The position numbers and the translations under genes were made by a program. 24,209 nucleotides of DNA from Pseudomonas sp. UBA4617 (GTDB lineage: Bacteria; Pseudomonadota; Gammaproteobacteria; Pseudomonadales; Pseudomonadaceae). Within the stretch, counting starts at the first letter, position 1. Each line of letters starts with the position of its first letter. The notes beneath the pieces are model-generated. The model had not been told where the DNA came from and did not search any database. It saw only the letters and a program-made list of their open reading frames with translations. The stretch lies in NCBI RefSeq assembly GCF_002386445.1, contig NZ_DGIR01000017.1, positions 1-24,209 on the forward strand, given 5' to 3'. Positions 8,898 through 17,540 of this stretch are shown here, one piece after another.

Positions 8898-11800
8898 GCC
8901 AGACCTATCGCCTCGCCAGCGGCGGCCGTATCGACCGCAGCAAGGTCCTTAACTTCAGCTTCAACGGCAAGACCTACCAGGGTTATGCCGGCGACACCCT
9001 GGCCGCCGCATTGCTGGCCAACGGCGTCGACATCGTTGGCCGCAGCTTCAAGTATTCGCGCCCACGCGGCATCATCGCCGCCGGTACCGAAGAGCCGAAT
9101 GCCATCCTGCAGATCGGCTCCAGCGAAGCCACCCAGATCCCCAACGTGCGTGCCACCCAACAGGCACTGTACGCAGGCCTGGTCGCCACCAGCACCAACG
9201 GCTGGCCGAACGTCAACAACGACGTCATGGGCATCCTCGGCAAGGTCGGCGGCAGCATGATGCCGCCGGGCTTCTACTACAAAACCTTCATGTACCCGAA
9301 ATCGTTCTGGATGACTTACGAGAAGTACATCCGCAAAGCCGCCGGCCTTGGCCGCGCGCCGCTGCAGAACGACCCGGACAGCTACGACTACATGAACCAG
9401 CACTGCGACGTGCTGATCGTCGGTGCCGGCCCTGCTGGCCTGGCTGCGGCCCTGGCTGCTGCGCGCAGCGGTGCCCGGGTGATCCTGGCTGACGAGCAGG
9501 AAGAGTTCGGCGGCAGCCTGCTCGACACCCGCGAAACCCTCGACGGCAAGCCTGCCACCGAATGGGTCAACGCCGTGGTCAAAGAGCTGGAAAGCCTGCC
9601 GGAAGTGACCCTGTTGCCACGTGCCACGGTCAACGGCTACCACGACCATAACTTCCTGACCATCCACGAGCGCCTCACCGACCACCTTGGCGACCGCGCC
9701 CCGATCGGCCAGGTCCGCCACCGTGTGCACCGCGTCCGCGCCAAGCGCGTGGTGCTGGCCACCGGCGCCCACGAGCGCCCGCTGGTGTACGGCAATAACG
9801 ACGTGCCGGGCAACATGCTGGCCGGTGCCGTTTCCACCTATGTGCGCCGTTACGGTGTGGCCCCGGGTCGCAAGCTGGTGCTGTCGACCAACAACGACCA
9901 CGCCTACCGCGCCGCGCTGGACTGGCACGATGCCGGCCTGCAAGTGGTCGCCATCGCCGACGCCCGCCACAACCCGCGTGGCTCGCTGGTTGAAGAAGCG
10001 CGTGCCAAGGGCATCCGCATCCTCACCTCCAGCGCCGTGATCGAGGCCAAAGGCAGCAAGCATGTCACCGGCGCCCGCGTGGCCGCCATCGACGTTCAGG
10101 CGCACAAGGTCACCAGCCCTGGCGAGACCCTGGACTGCGACCTGATCGCCACTTCCGGCGGTTACAGCCCGGTCGTGCACCTGGCTTCGCACCTGGGCGG
10201 CCGCCCGATCTGGCGTGAAGACATCCTCGGCTTCGTACCGGGTGATGCGCCGCAGAAGCGTGAATGTGTCGGCGGTATCAATGGTGTGTACCCCCTGGGC
10301 GACGCGATTGCCGATGGTTTCGAAGGCGGCGTGCGCGCAGCCACCGAAGCCGGCTTCAAGGCCACTGTCGGCAGCCTGCCGAAAACCGTGGCGCGCAAGG
10401 AAGAGGCCACAGTGGCGCTGTTCCAGGTGCCGCACGACAAGGGCACTGCCCGTGCGCCCAAGCAGTTCGTCGACCAGCAGAACGACGTAACCGCGGCCGC
10501 CATCGAACTGGCCACCCGCGAAGGCTTCGAGTCGGTCGAGCACGTCAAACGCTACACCGCGCTGGGCTTCGGTACCGACCAGGGCAAGCTGGGCAACATC
10601 AACGGCCTGGCCATCGCCGCCCGTTCGATGGGCATCACCATCCCGGAAATGGGCACCACCATGTTCCGCCCCAACTACACGCCGGTAACTTTCGGCGCGG
10701 TGGCAGGCCGGCACTGTGGCCACCTGTTCGAGCCCGTGCGCTTCACTGCCCTGCATGCCTGGCACGTGAAGAACGGCGCCGAGTTCGAAGATGTCGGCCA
10801 ATGGAAGCGCCCCTGGTACTTCCCGAAGGCCGGTGAAGACATCCATGCCGCGGTTGCCCGTGAATGCAAGGCCGTGCGCGACAGCGTGGGCCTGCTGGAC
10901 GCCTCGACCCTGGGCAAGATCGACATCCAGGGCCCGGATGCGCGTGAGTTCCTCAACCGCATCTACACCAACGCCTGGACCAAGCTCGACGTGGGCAAGG
11001 CCCGCTACGGCCTGATGTGCAAGGAAGACGGCATGGTCTTCGACGACGGCGTGACTGCCTGCGTCGGCGACAACCACTTCATCATGACCACCACCACCGG
11101 CGGCGCTGCACGGGTGCTGCAGTGGATGGAGCTGTACCACCAGACCGAATGGCCGGAACTGAAGGTGTACTTCACCTCGGTCACCGACCACTGGGCCACC
11201 ATGACCCTGTCCGGCCCCAACAGCCGCAAGCTGCTGAGCGAGCTGACCGACATCGACATGGACAAGGAAGCCTTCCCGTTCATGACCTGGAAGGAAGGCA
11301 ATGTCGGCGGCGTGCCGGCCCGGGTGTTCCGTATCTCGTTCACCGGTGAGCTGTCGTACGAAGTCAACGTGCAGGCCAACTATGCCATGGGCGTGCTGGA
11401 GCAGATCATCGAGGCGGGCAAGAAGTACAACCTGACCCCGTACGGCACCGAGACCATGCACGTGCTGCGTGCCGAGAAGGGCTTCATCATCGTTGGTCAG
11501 GACACCGACGGCTCGATGACCCCGGACGACCTGAACATGAGCTGGTGCGTGGGCCGCAACAAGCCGTACTCGTGGATCGGCCTGCGTGGCATGAACCGTG
11601 AAGACTGCGTGCGCGAGAACCGCAAGCAGCTGGTGGGCCTGAAGCCGGTCGACCCGACCAAGTGGCTGCCGGAAGGTGCCCAGCTGGTCTTCGATCCAAA
11701 GCAGCCGATCCCGATGGACATGGTCGGCCACGTCACCTCCAGCTACGTGGCCAACTCCCTGGGTTATTCCTTCGCCATGGGTGTGGTCAAGGGCGGCCTC

Positions 11801-11911
11801 AAGCGCATGGGCGAGCGCGTGTACTCGCCGCAGGCGGATGGCAGCGTGATCGAGGCGGAGATCGTGTCTTCGGTGTTCTTCGATCCGAAGGGTGAGCGGC
11901 AGAACGTCTAA
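8894..11911 (+). CDS. soxA: Sarcosine oxidase, alpha subunit
   Basis: This 1005-residue subunit carries the NAD-binding and folate-binding parts of the enzyme. Domains in order: an N-terminal ferredoxin-like module (about 1-100, FSFNGKTYQGYAGDTLAAALLANG); a Rossmann nucleotide-binding region opening with VLIVGAGPAGLAAALAAARSG near residue 173; a middle pyridine-nucleotide-disulfide reductase-like region ending near TSGGYSPVVHLASHLGG; and a C-terminal aminomethyltransferase (GcvT-like) domain from about 610 to 1000 that binds THF and captures the oxidised methyl group as 5,10-methylene-THF. Length is normal for the family. It starts inside the soxD stop codon. soxG follows after a 74-base gap holding a strong hairpin, the only sizeable gap among the sox genes. 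Confidence 0.96.
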   Translation: MSQTYRLASGGRIDRSKVLNFSFNGKTYQGYAGDTLAAALLANGVDIVGRSFKYSRPRGIIAAGTEEPNAILQIGSSEATQIPNVRATQQALYAGLVATSTNGWPNVNNDVMGILGKVGGSMMPPGFYYKTFMYPKSFWMTYEKYIRKAAGLGRAPLQNDPDSYDYMNQHCDVLIVGAGPAGLAAALAAARSGARVILADEQEEFGGSLLDTRETLDGKPATEWVNAVVKELESLPEVTLLPRATVNGYHDHNFLTIHERLTDHLGDRAPIGQVRHRVHRVRAKRVVLATGAHERPLVYGNNDVPGNMLAGAVSTYVRRYGVAPGRKLVLSTNNDHAYRAALDWHDAGLQVVAIADARHNPRGSLVEEARAKGIRILTSSAVIEAKGSKHVTGARVAAIDVQAHKVTSPGETLDCDLIATSGGYSPVVHLASHLGGRPIWREDILGFVPGDAPQKRECVGGINGVYPLGDAIADGFEGGVRAATEAGFKATVGSLPKTVARKEEATVALFQVPHDKGTARAPKQFVDQQNDVTAAAIELATREGFESVEHVKRYTALGFGTDQGKLGNINGLAIAARSMGITIPEMGTTMFRPNYTPVTFGAVAGRHCGHLFEPVRFTALHAWHVKNGAEFEDVGQWKRPWYFPKAGEDIHAAVARECKAVRDSVGLLDASTLGKIDIQGPDAREFLNRIYTNAWTKLDVGKARYGLMCKEDGMVFDDGVTACVGDNHFIMTTTTGGAARVLQWMELYHQTEWPELKVYFTSVTDHWATMTLSGPNSRKLLSELTDIDMDKEAFPFMTWKEGNVGGVPARVFRISFTGELSYEVNVQANYAMGVLEQIIEAGKKYNLTPYGTETMHVLRAEKGFIIVGQDTDGSMTPDDLNMSWCVGRNKPYSWIGLRGMNREDCVRENRKQLVGLKPVDPTKWLPEGAQLVFDPKQPIPMDMVGHVTSSYVANSLGYSFAMGVVKGGLKRMGERVYSPQADGSVIEAEIVSSVFFDPKGERQNV

Positions 11912-11923
11912 GGCCCCGGATGA

Positions 11924-11952
11924 CGGCGCAGCCTGCTTGCAGTGCTGCGTCG
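11924..11952 (+). other. Intercistronic hairpin between soxA and soxG
   Basis: A 9-bp stem (cggcgcagc with gctgcgtcg, one G-U pair) continues, across a single-base bulge, into ctg/cag around a cttg loop. It starts 12 bases after the soxA stop and has no following T-run, so it is not a standard terminator. It could be an RNA-processing or 3'-protecting element that sets soxA and soxG mRNA levels separately. Confidence 0.5.
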
Positions 11953-11985
11953 CCCTGACGAACAAGAATACAAGGCAGGTAAGAA

Positions 11986-12618
11986 ATGAGCGCTATCAAC
12001 GTCTTCCAGCAAAACCCCGGCGCCGAGGCCAAGGCCCAGTCGCCACTGCACCATGCCGACCTGGCCAGCCTGGTTGGCAAAGGCCGCAAGAACGCAGGCG
12101 TGACCCTGCGTGAACGCAAGTTCCTCGGCCACCTGACCATTCGTGGCGATGGCCATGACCCAGAGTTCGCCGCCGGCGTGCACAAGGCCCTGGGCCTGGA
12201 GCTGCCAGTGGCCCTGACCGTGGTCGCCAACAACGAAATGTCGCTGCAATGGATGGGCCCCGACGAGTGGTTGCTGATCGTCCCGGGCGGCCAGGAATTT
12301 GCCGTCGAGCAAAAACTGCGTGCAGCCCTTGAAGGCCAGCACATCCAGGTGGTCAACGTCAGCGGTGGGCAGAGCCTGCTCGAGCTGCGCGGGCCGCACG
12401 TGCGCGAAGTGCTGATGAAGTCCACCAGCTATGATGTTCATCCGAACAACTTCCCGGTGGGCAAGGCCGTCGGTACCGTGTTCGCCAAGTCGCAACTGGT
12501 GATCCGCCGCACCGCCGAAGACACCTGGGAGCTGGTGATTCGTCGCAGCTTCGCCGACTACTGGTGGCTGTGGCTGCAGGACGCTTCGGCCGAGTACGGC
12601 CTGAGCATCGAAGCTTAA
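11986..12618 (+). CDS. soxG: Sarcosine oxidase, gamma subunit
   Basis: A 210-residue subunit of heterotetrameric sarcosine oxidase, structurally related to the N-terminal part of GcvT/YgfZ-type folds. Recognisable features are the N-terminal polar arm, the segment MGPDEWLLIVPGG (about 85-97), the core VNVSGGQSLLELRGPHVREVLMKSTSYDVHP (about 123-153) and the aromatic C-terminus FADYWWLWLQDAS. It contacts the folate-binding domain of SoxA. The start follows ggtaag. purU begins 11 bases after its stop, so the two are co-transcribed. Confidence 0.94.
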   Translation: MSAINVFQQNPGAEAKAQSPLHHADLASLVGKGRKNAGVTLRERKFLGHLTIRGDGHDPEFAAGVHKALGLELPVALTVVANNEMSLQWMGPDEWLLIVPGGQEFAVEQKLRAALEGQHIQVVNVSGGQSLLELRGPHVREVLMKSTSYDVHPNNFPVGKAVGTVFAKSQLVIRRTAEDTWELVIRRSFADYWWLWLQDASAEYGLSIEA

Positions 12619-12629
12619 GGAGAGCGAGC

Positions 12630-13487
12630 ATGAGTCGGGCACCAGATACCTGGATTCTCACCGCCGACTGCCCGAGCATGCTCGGTACCGTCGACGTGGT
12701 GACGCGTTACCTCTTCGAGCAGCGCTGCTACGTGACGGAGCACCACTCCTTCGATGACCGGCTGTCGGGGCGTTTCTTCATTCGCGTGGAGTTTCGCCAG
12801 CCGGACGATTTCGACGAGGCCGGCTTCCGTGCCGGCCTCGCCGAGCGCAGTGACGCATTCGGCATGGCCTTCGAGCTGACTGCGCCGAACCACCGCCCCA
12901 AGGTGGTGATCATGGTGTCCAAGGCTGACCACTGCCTCAATGACCTGCTGTATCGCCAGCGCATCGGCCAGCTGGCCATGGATGTGGTCGCGGTGGTGTC
13001 CAACCACCCTGACCTCGAACCTTTGGCGCACTGGCACAAGATTCCTTACTACCACTTCGCCCTTGACCCCAAGGACAAGCCGGCGCAAGAGCGCAAGGTG
13101 ATCCAGGTGATCGAGGAAACCGGTGCGGAGCTGGTGGTGCTTGCCCGTTACATGCAGGTGCTGTCGCCGGAGCTGTGCCGCCGCCTGGATGGCTGGGCGA
13201 TCAACATCCACCACTCGCTGTTGCCCGGTTTCAAAGGCGCCAAGCCTTATCACCAGGCGTACAACAAGGGCGTCAAAATGGTGGGCGCCACGGCGCACTA
13301 CATCAACAACGACCTGGACGAAGGGCCGATCATCGCCCAAGGCGTGGAGGTAGTGGACCACAGCCATTACCCGGAAGACCTGATTGCCAAGGGACGTGAC
13401 ATCGAATGCCTGACCCTGGCACGGGCGGTGGGCTATCACATCGAACGCCGGGTGTTCCTCAACGCCAACAGGACGGTCGTGCTCTAA
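12630..13487 (+). CDS. purU: Formyltetrahydrofolate deformylase
   Basis: A 285-residue enzyme that hydrolyses 10-formyl-THF to formate and THF, keeping free folate available when methylene-THF accumulates. An N-terminal ACT domain (about 5-85, ILTADCPSMLGTVDVVTRYLFEQ) is followed by the formyltransferase-fold catalytic domain (about 90-285). The catalytic Asn-His-Asp set is visible in INIHHSLLPGFKGAKPY and NDLDEGPIIAQGVE. ATG 12630 has a strong aaggaga site. An upstream in-frame start at 12564 would overlap soxG and is rejected. Within the sarcosine operon it closes the folate cycle, because SoxA continually loads THF with one-carbon units. P. putida genomes usually have further purU copies. 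Confidence 0.95.
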   Translation: MSRAPDTWILTADCPSMLGTVDVVTRYLFEQRCYVTEHHSFDDRLSGRFFIRVEFRQPDDFDEAGFRAGLAERSDAFGMAFELTAPNHRPKVVIMVSKADHCLNDLLYRQRIGQLAMDVVAVVSNHPDLEPLAHWHKIPYYHFALDPKDKPAQERKVIQVIEETGAELVVLARYMQVLSPELCRRLDGWAINIHHSLLPGFKGAKPYHQAYNKGVKMVGATAHYINNDLDEGPIIAQGVEVVDHSHYPEDLIAKGRDIECLTLARAVGYHIERRVFLNANRTVVL

Positions 13488-13500
13488 CAACCTGCACCGG

Positions 13501-13588
13501 CCATTCGCGGGCAAGCCCGCTCCCACAGGTTATATGCGGCCTTCACAGCTGGCATTCTTCCTGTGGGAGCGGGCTTGCCCGCGAATGG
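13501..13588. repeat. REP pair, 28-bp perfect inverted repeat
   Basis: Arms 13501-13528 and 13561-13588 are exact reverse complements with the core gcgggcaagcccgctcccac, the same family as the pair at 13-83, separated by 32 bases. It begins 14 bases after the purU stop and probably marks the end of the main sox transcript or tunes read-through into fdhA. Confidence 0.9.
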
Positions 13589-13756
13589 ACCAACACAATT
13601 TCCCCTGCCGTTAAATGGCATCTCCCTGTCGCTTCCAGTCAGTGCAGGTCGCCGTATCAGGCCCACAATTCCCTGCATTCCAGAAACACATGCCGCCCAT
13701 GGATGGCGGCGCGATCAACCACCGCTGCATAAATACAAATCAAGCGAGGTAAGAGC

Positions 13757-14956
13757 ATGTCTGGCAATCGTGGAGTGGTATATCTCGGCGCCGGCAAGGT
13801 CGAGGTGCAGAAGATCGACTACCCGAAAATGCAGGACCCACGCGGCAACAAGATCGAGCACGGCGTGATCCTGAAGGTGGTCTCCACCAACATCTGCGGC
13901 TCAGACCAGCACATGGTCCGCGGTCGCACCACTGCCCAGGTCGGCCTGGTCCTGGGCCACGAAATCACTGGTGAAATCGTCGAGATGGGGCGTGATGTCG
14001 AACGCCTGAAAATCGGTGACCTGGTGTCGGTACCGTTCAACGTTGCCTGCGGCCGCTGCCGCTCCTGCAAGGAAATGCACACCGGTGTCTGCCTCACCGT
14101 CAACCCGGCGCGCGCCGGCGGGGCCTACGGTTACGTCGACATGGGCGACTGGACCGGCGGCCAGGCCGAATATGTGCTGGTGCCGTATGCCGACTTCAAC
14201 CTGCTGAAACTGCCTGATCGCGACAAGGCCATGGAGAAGATCCGTGACCTGACCTGCCTGTCCGACATCCTGCCGACCGGCTACCACGGTGCTGTCACCG
14301 CTGGCGTAGGCCCGGGCAGCACCGTTTATGTCGCCGGTGCCGGCCCGGTCGGCCTGGCCGCCGCCGCCTCGGCACGCTTGCTCGGTGCCGCCTGTGTCAT
14401 CGTCGGCGACCTCAACCCGGCCCGTCTGGCCCACGCCAAGTCGCAGGGTTTCGAAGTGGTCGACCTGTCCAAGGACACCCCGCTGCACGAGCAGATCGTC
14501 GACATTCTCGGCGAGCCGGAAGTGGACTGCGCCGTCGACGCCGTTGGCTTCGAGGCTCGCGGCCATGGTCACGAAGGGGCCAAGCATGAAGCCCCGGCCA
14601 CGGTGCTGAACTCGCTGATGCAGGTGACCCGTGTTGCTGGCAATATCGGTATCCCGGGCCTGTACGTGACTGAAGACCCGGGTGCGGTGGATGCTGCTGC
14701 GAAGATCGGCGCGCTGAGCATCCGCTTCGGTCTGGGCTGGGCGAAATCGCACAGCTTCCACACCGGCCAGACCCCGACCATGAAGTACAACCGCCAGTTG
14801 ATGCAGGCGATCATGTGGGATCGGATCAACATCGCCGAAGTGGTGGGGGTTCAGGTGATCAACCTGGATCAGGCGCCGGAAGGCTATGGCGAGTTCGATG
14901 CGGGCGTCCCGAAGAAGTTTGTAATCGACCCGCACAAGATGTGGGGCGCGGCGTAA
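13757..14956 (+). CDS. fdhA: Glutathione-independent formaldehyde dehydrogenase (NAD)
   Basis: A 399-residue zinc-containing medium-chain dehydrogenase that converts formaldehyde to formate with tightly held NAD. Catalytic zinc ligands are in NICGSDQH (C47) and GHEITGEI (H68). The structural zinc cysteines are in CGRCRSCKEMHTGVC (C98, C101, C104, C112). The NAD site is VYVAGAGPVGLAAAAS. Length and sequence match the classic P. putida enzyme. It removes formaldehyde released when sarcosine oxidation is not coupled to folate. A 269-base gap separates it from purU, with a REP pair, a small hairpin (13692-13710, gccgcc/ggcggc) and an AT-rich stretch tgcataaatac near 13727-13736 that could be a -10 element, so it may have its own promoter. 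A strong terminator follows. Confidence 0.96.
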   Translation: MSGNRGVVYLGAGKVEVQKIDYPKMQDPRGNKIEHGVILKVVSTNICGSDQHMVRGRTTAQVGLVLGHEITGEIVEMGRDVERLKIGDLVSVPFNVACGRCRSCKEMHTGVCLTVNPARAGGAYGYVDMGDWTGGQAEYVLVPYADFNLLKLPDRDKAMEKIRDLTCLSDILPTGYHGAVTAGVGPGSTVYVAGAGPVGLAAAASARLLGAACVIVGDLNPARLAHAKSQGFEVVDLSKDTPLHEQIVDILGEPEVDCAVDAVGFEARGHGHEGAKHEAPATVLNSLMQVTRVAGNIGIPGLYVTEDPGAVDAAAKIGALSIRFGLGWAKSHSFHTGQTPTMKYNRQLMQAIMWDRINIAEVVGVQVINLDQAPEGYGEFDAGVPKKFVIDPHKMWGAA

Positions 14957-14966
14957 CCTCTACATG

Positions 14967-14990
14967 CAACGCCCCCGCCAGGGGGCGTTG
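14967..14990. terminator. Bidirectional intrinsic terminator
   Basis: A perfect 10-bp stem (caacgccccc / gggggcgttg) with a gcca loop lies between the converging fdhA and the lysin-like gene, 10 bases after the fdhA stop. T-rich bases follow briefly on the plus strand (ttgcc). It can serve both directions. Confidence 0.8.
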
Positions 14991-14997
14991 TTGCCAT

Positions 14998-15483
14998 TCA
15001 TGCCTCTGTGGACGACAGCGGCACGTCATCCGCCACCACCGCCAGTGGTTCGTCCACCACCGGCACGCCGGCCGGCCAGCGGTAGCCGCTGACTCTGCCC
15101 AGCTCGAATGCCCTGATATTCACCGCATCGCTCTGATTGCCGCCGAGCACCAGCAAATTGCCATCCACCGTTTTCCCGGTGGCGAAGCCGACATGCCCGC
15201 CGCCAACGCGGGTGAAAACGACGATGCAGCCGGTGACCGGGCGTTGCAGCTCAATCCCCCAGTTCAGGTAGGACGTGGCACTCTCGAAACGTGAGGAATG
15301 TACGCCCACGCGTTCCAGCATCGCGCCGACGAAGGCTGCGCACCAAGGGGTCTCGTCGTCTTTTATTCCACCGCGCCTTATGTCTTTCCACATCTGTAGG
15401 ACCTCTGGGTTGTGCTGAACACCGACAACCTCTTCGAGGCCGATATGTTTGCGCGCTTCGTCGAGCCAGGGGTAGTTGCTCAT
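14998..15483 (-). CDS. TIGR02594/CHAP-like peptidase, lysin-like
   Basis: A 161-residue protein resembling the TIGR02594 family of small cysteine peptidases/amidases related to CHAP and NlpC/P60 lysins. The candidate catalytic cysteine is C48 in TPWCAAFVG and the histidine is H97 in GGGHVGFATG. The helix SATSYLNWG and the sequence PVTGCIVVF between them fit the family. No signal peptide or membrane segment is visible, so export would need a holin or other route, and none is nearby. An open frame continues upstream to 15882, but I place the start at MSNYPWLDEARKHIG, where homology begins; the ribosome site is weak (gagaaa). Possible roles are a domesticated phage lysin or an effector-like enzyme; function is unproven. 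Confidence 0.8.
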   Translation of the reverse strand: MSNYPWLDEARKHIGLEEVVGVQHNPEVLQMWKDIRRGGIKDDETPWCAAFVGAMLERVGVHSSRFESATSYLNWGIELQRPVTGCIVVFTRVGGGHVGFATGKTVDGNLLVLGGNQSDAVNIRAFELGRVSGYRWPAGVPVVDEPLAVVADDVPLSSTEA

Positions 15484-15540
15484 GGGTGGTTTTTCTCGGT
15501 TCGCTACAGGTGCAGCCACACTATCGAGCCCCGGCGGGCA

Positions 15541-15563
15541 GGGGCGGCGGGTAGCGCTGCCCC
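15541..15563. other. GC-rich hairpin in the divergent intergenic region
   Basis: An 8-bp stem (ggggcggc with gctgcccc, one G-U pair) with a 7-base loop lies between the divergent lysin-like and DUF2780 genes. It would be in the leader of either transcript. No repeat family was recognised. Confidence 0.4.
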
Positions 15564-15646
15564 CGATGATCGGCCCGGAACCAAGCCCTGTTGCGCCAGT
15601 CGAATGCCTCGTTTCCCAGGCCATAGCGGCCAATGAGGCTCCTCCG

Positions 15647-16216
15647 ATGAAAGCATTCACCCTGGCAACCCTGATGACCCTGGCTGCAAGCCCGGCGTTC
15701 GCCTTCAACCTCGGCGATGCAGCCAATGCCGTCTCTGCCATGCAGACGCAAAAGCAGCAGGGGCAGGTGCAGGCGCCCGAAGCACAGGCCAACCTGCTCA
15801 ACACCCTTGGCAGCGAGCTGAAGATCACCCCGGAGCAGGCCGTGGGCGGCGCAGGGGCGATGCTGGGGCTGGCGCGCAACAACCTCAGCCGCGATGACTA
15901 CGGCCAGTTGACCAAGGCCGTGCCCGGGCTCGACCTGCTCTCCGGCGTCAATGCCCTGGGTGGCCTGAGCGGCCTGGGCGCATTGCTCGGCGATAACAGC
16001 GAAAACCAGTCGGCCCTGAGCAAGGCGCTGGGCAACGATGTGGAGAACCGTAGCGACCTGGATGCTGCATTCAAGGCATTGGGGATGGATACCGGCATGA
16101 TCGGCCAGTTCGCCCCGCTGATCCTGCAGTACCTGGGGCAGCAAGGCATTGCCGGTTCTCTTTTGCAAAATCTGGGAAGTTTGTGGGCGACACCGACCAC
16201 GGTACCAACCGTTTAA
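15647..16216 (+). CDS. Exported DUF2780-like protein
   Basis: A 189-residue protein with a clear signal peptide (MKAFTLATLMTLAASPAFAF, cleavage about residue 19), followed by a small helical domain rich in Ala, Gly, Leu and Gln. Landmarks are ELKITPEQAVGGAGAMLGLARNNL, then YGQLTKAVPGLDLL, a Gly/Leu-rich stretch, FKALGMDTGMIGQFAPLILQYL, and GIAGSLLQNLGSLW at the C-terminus. This pattern is that of the DUF2780 (VcgC/VcgE-type) family of unknown function. The ATG at 15647 follows gagg and gives a perfect signal peptide; longer open frames from 15476 are rejected. Periplasmic or secreted. No function can be stated. Confidence 0.85.
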   Translation: MKAFTLATLMTLAASPAFAFNLGDAANAVSAMQTQKQQGQVQAPEAQANLLNTLGSELKITPEQAVGGAGAMLGLARNNLSRDDYGQLTKAVPGLDLLSGVNALGGLSGLGALLGDNSENQSALSKALGNDVENRSDLDAAFKALGMDTGMIGQFAPLILQYLGQQGIAGSLLQNLGSLWATPTTVPTV

Positions 16217-16652
16217 CGATCGATATCAGCGCTTTCACAGCCGATTGGCCGCACTTCATACAGTTCAGTACCTATCATTTTTGCCAGTTACTTCGCTGCA
16301 TCGCATTGCTTAGGATCAAGTCGCGTGGGTAAGCCCCGCTTCGATCATCAAGCGGGTTGATGGCGCAAGCCACCTGCCAGCGCTTGATCCCTCATCCGGT
16401 CTGATCTTTTATCCGGTGCTCAACACGCCGCCAGGCAAGAACTCCAACATCAATATTCTGTGCACTTTTCCCTTTGATGGAGGTACTGTGAGGTACTGGT
16501 ACAGGTGCGACGTTGTCGATTCAGTCATTCTTTTATGTCGTGGGTAGCGCTGGCTTGCCCTTGGCGAAGTAGTACCTGTCATCCGCGTGACGATGCCCGC
16601 CGATAGAAGTGGAAAAGCAAGCTTCGTGTATGACGCCAGGGATCAAGTCTTC
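16217..16652. other. 436-bp gene-free gap with a short-repeat cluster
   Basis: No convincing gene, RNA or REP was seen here, although this is the longest non-coding stretch of the window and AT-richer than average. It holds four copies of AGGTACT or its complement (16267-16273, 16481-16487, 16491-16497, 16571-16577); the middle two form a 10-bp tandem. GGATCAAG occurs three times in either orientation (16313-16320, 16383-16390, 16640-16647). A 7-bp hairpin cccgctt/aagcggg lies at 16335-16356. It could be a decayed insertion or a regulatory region. Confidence 0.45.
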
Positions 16653-17540
16653 TCAGTGCATCTCGGCGCGCAAGGCCGCGATGCGCTGGTCTTTGTCCAT
16701 CCACAGCTGGTTCACCCAGGCCTGGACGGTTTGGCGAAACGCCGAATCGTTTTCGTAATCCCCTGCCCACAATGCCGGGTCCAGCTCACGCACCTGGATG
16801 TCGATGATAACCCGGTTGATACTGCCATTGAGCAGGTCCCAGAACCCCGGTGCAGAGACGCCGGGATAAACGATGGTCACATCCAGCAGCGCATCCAGCT
16901 GTTCGCCCAGCGCCGCCAGCACGAAGGCCACGCCGCCGGCCTTGGGTTTGAGCAGGTAGCGGTAGGGCGATTGCTGCTCGCGGTGCTTGGCCTCGGTAAA
17001 ACGGGTGCCTTCAAGGTAATTGACCACGGTCACCGGCTGACGCTTGAACAGCTCACAGGCGGCCTTGGTGATTTCCAGGTCCTTGCCCTTGAGCTCGGGG
17101 TGCTTCTCGAGGAAGGCCTTGCTGTAGCGCTTCATGAACGGGTAGTCCAGGCCCCACCAGGCCAGGCCCAGCAGCGGCACCCAGATCAGCTCCTTCTTGA
17201 GGAAGAACTTGAAAAACGGTGTGCGGCGGTTGAGGCTTTCGATCAGCGCCGGGATGTCGACCCAGGTCTGATGGTTGCTGACGGCCAGGTAAGAAGTGTG
17301 CCTGCGCAGGTTCTCGACCCCACGTATGTCCCACTGCGTAGGAATGCACAGGGCGAAAATGGCCTTGTCGATCTCCGACCAGGTTTCGGCCACCCACATT
17401 ACCGCCCACGAAGCATAGTCACGCCCTCGGCCTGGCAGCACCAGCTTGAGCAGGGCGAACACCAGCAGTGGGCCGATCAGCACCAGGGTGTTGAGCAGCA
17501 GCAGGGTGGTGGTGAGGATGCCGGTCAGCAGGCGACGCAT
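16653..17540 (-). CDS. 1-acyl-glycerol-3-phosphate acyltransferase-like protein (YihG type)
   Basis: A 295-residue membrane-bound acyltransferase of the PlsC/LPLAT superfamily. There is an N-terminal hydrophobic segment (about 5-35). The catalytic HX4D motif is H90-D95 in VSNHQTWVDIP, and the second block is EGTRFT at 177-182. Hydrophobic WVPLLGLAWWGLDYPFM (120-136) lies between the blocks. Length and layout resemble E. coli YihG rather than the housekeeping PlsC, which is shorter. The likely reaction is acylation of a lysophospholipid at the inner membrane; substrate unknown. The start has no good ribosome site on its own strand (aagag about 10 bases upstream), but MRRLLTGILTTTLLLLN is a natural N-terminus. 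Divergent from the exported protease-like gene. Confidence 0.88.
   Translation of the reverse strand: MRRLLTGILTTTLLLLNTLVLIGPLLVFALLKLVLPGRGRDYASWAVMWVAETWSEIDKAIFALCIPTQWDIRGVENLRRHTSYLAVSNHQTWVDIPALIESLNRRTPFFKFFLKKELIWVPLLGLAWWGLDYPFMKRYSKAFLEKHPELKGKDLEITKAACELFKRQPVTVVNYLEGTRFTEAKHREQQSPYRYLLKPKAGGVAFVLAALGEQLDALLDVTIVYPGVSAPGFWDLLNGSINRVIIDIQVRELDPALWAGDYENDSAFRQTVQAWVNQLWMDKDQRIAALRAEMH

Noticed and set aside
8807..11965. 1052-codon open frame on the minus strand opposite soxA
   Set aside because: Same antisense effect; no domain, no ribosome site, and soxA on the plus strand is unmistakable.
13406..13732. Short plus-strand frames across the purU-fdhA gap
   Set aside because: They run through the REP pair and have no ribosome site or recognisable sequence.
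15484..15882. Upstream extension of the lysin-like gene
   Set aside because: It overlaps the divergent DUF2780 gene and translates to a low-complexity Ala/Arg sequence.
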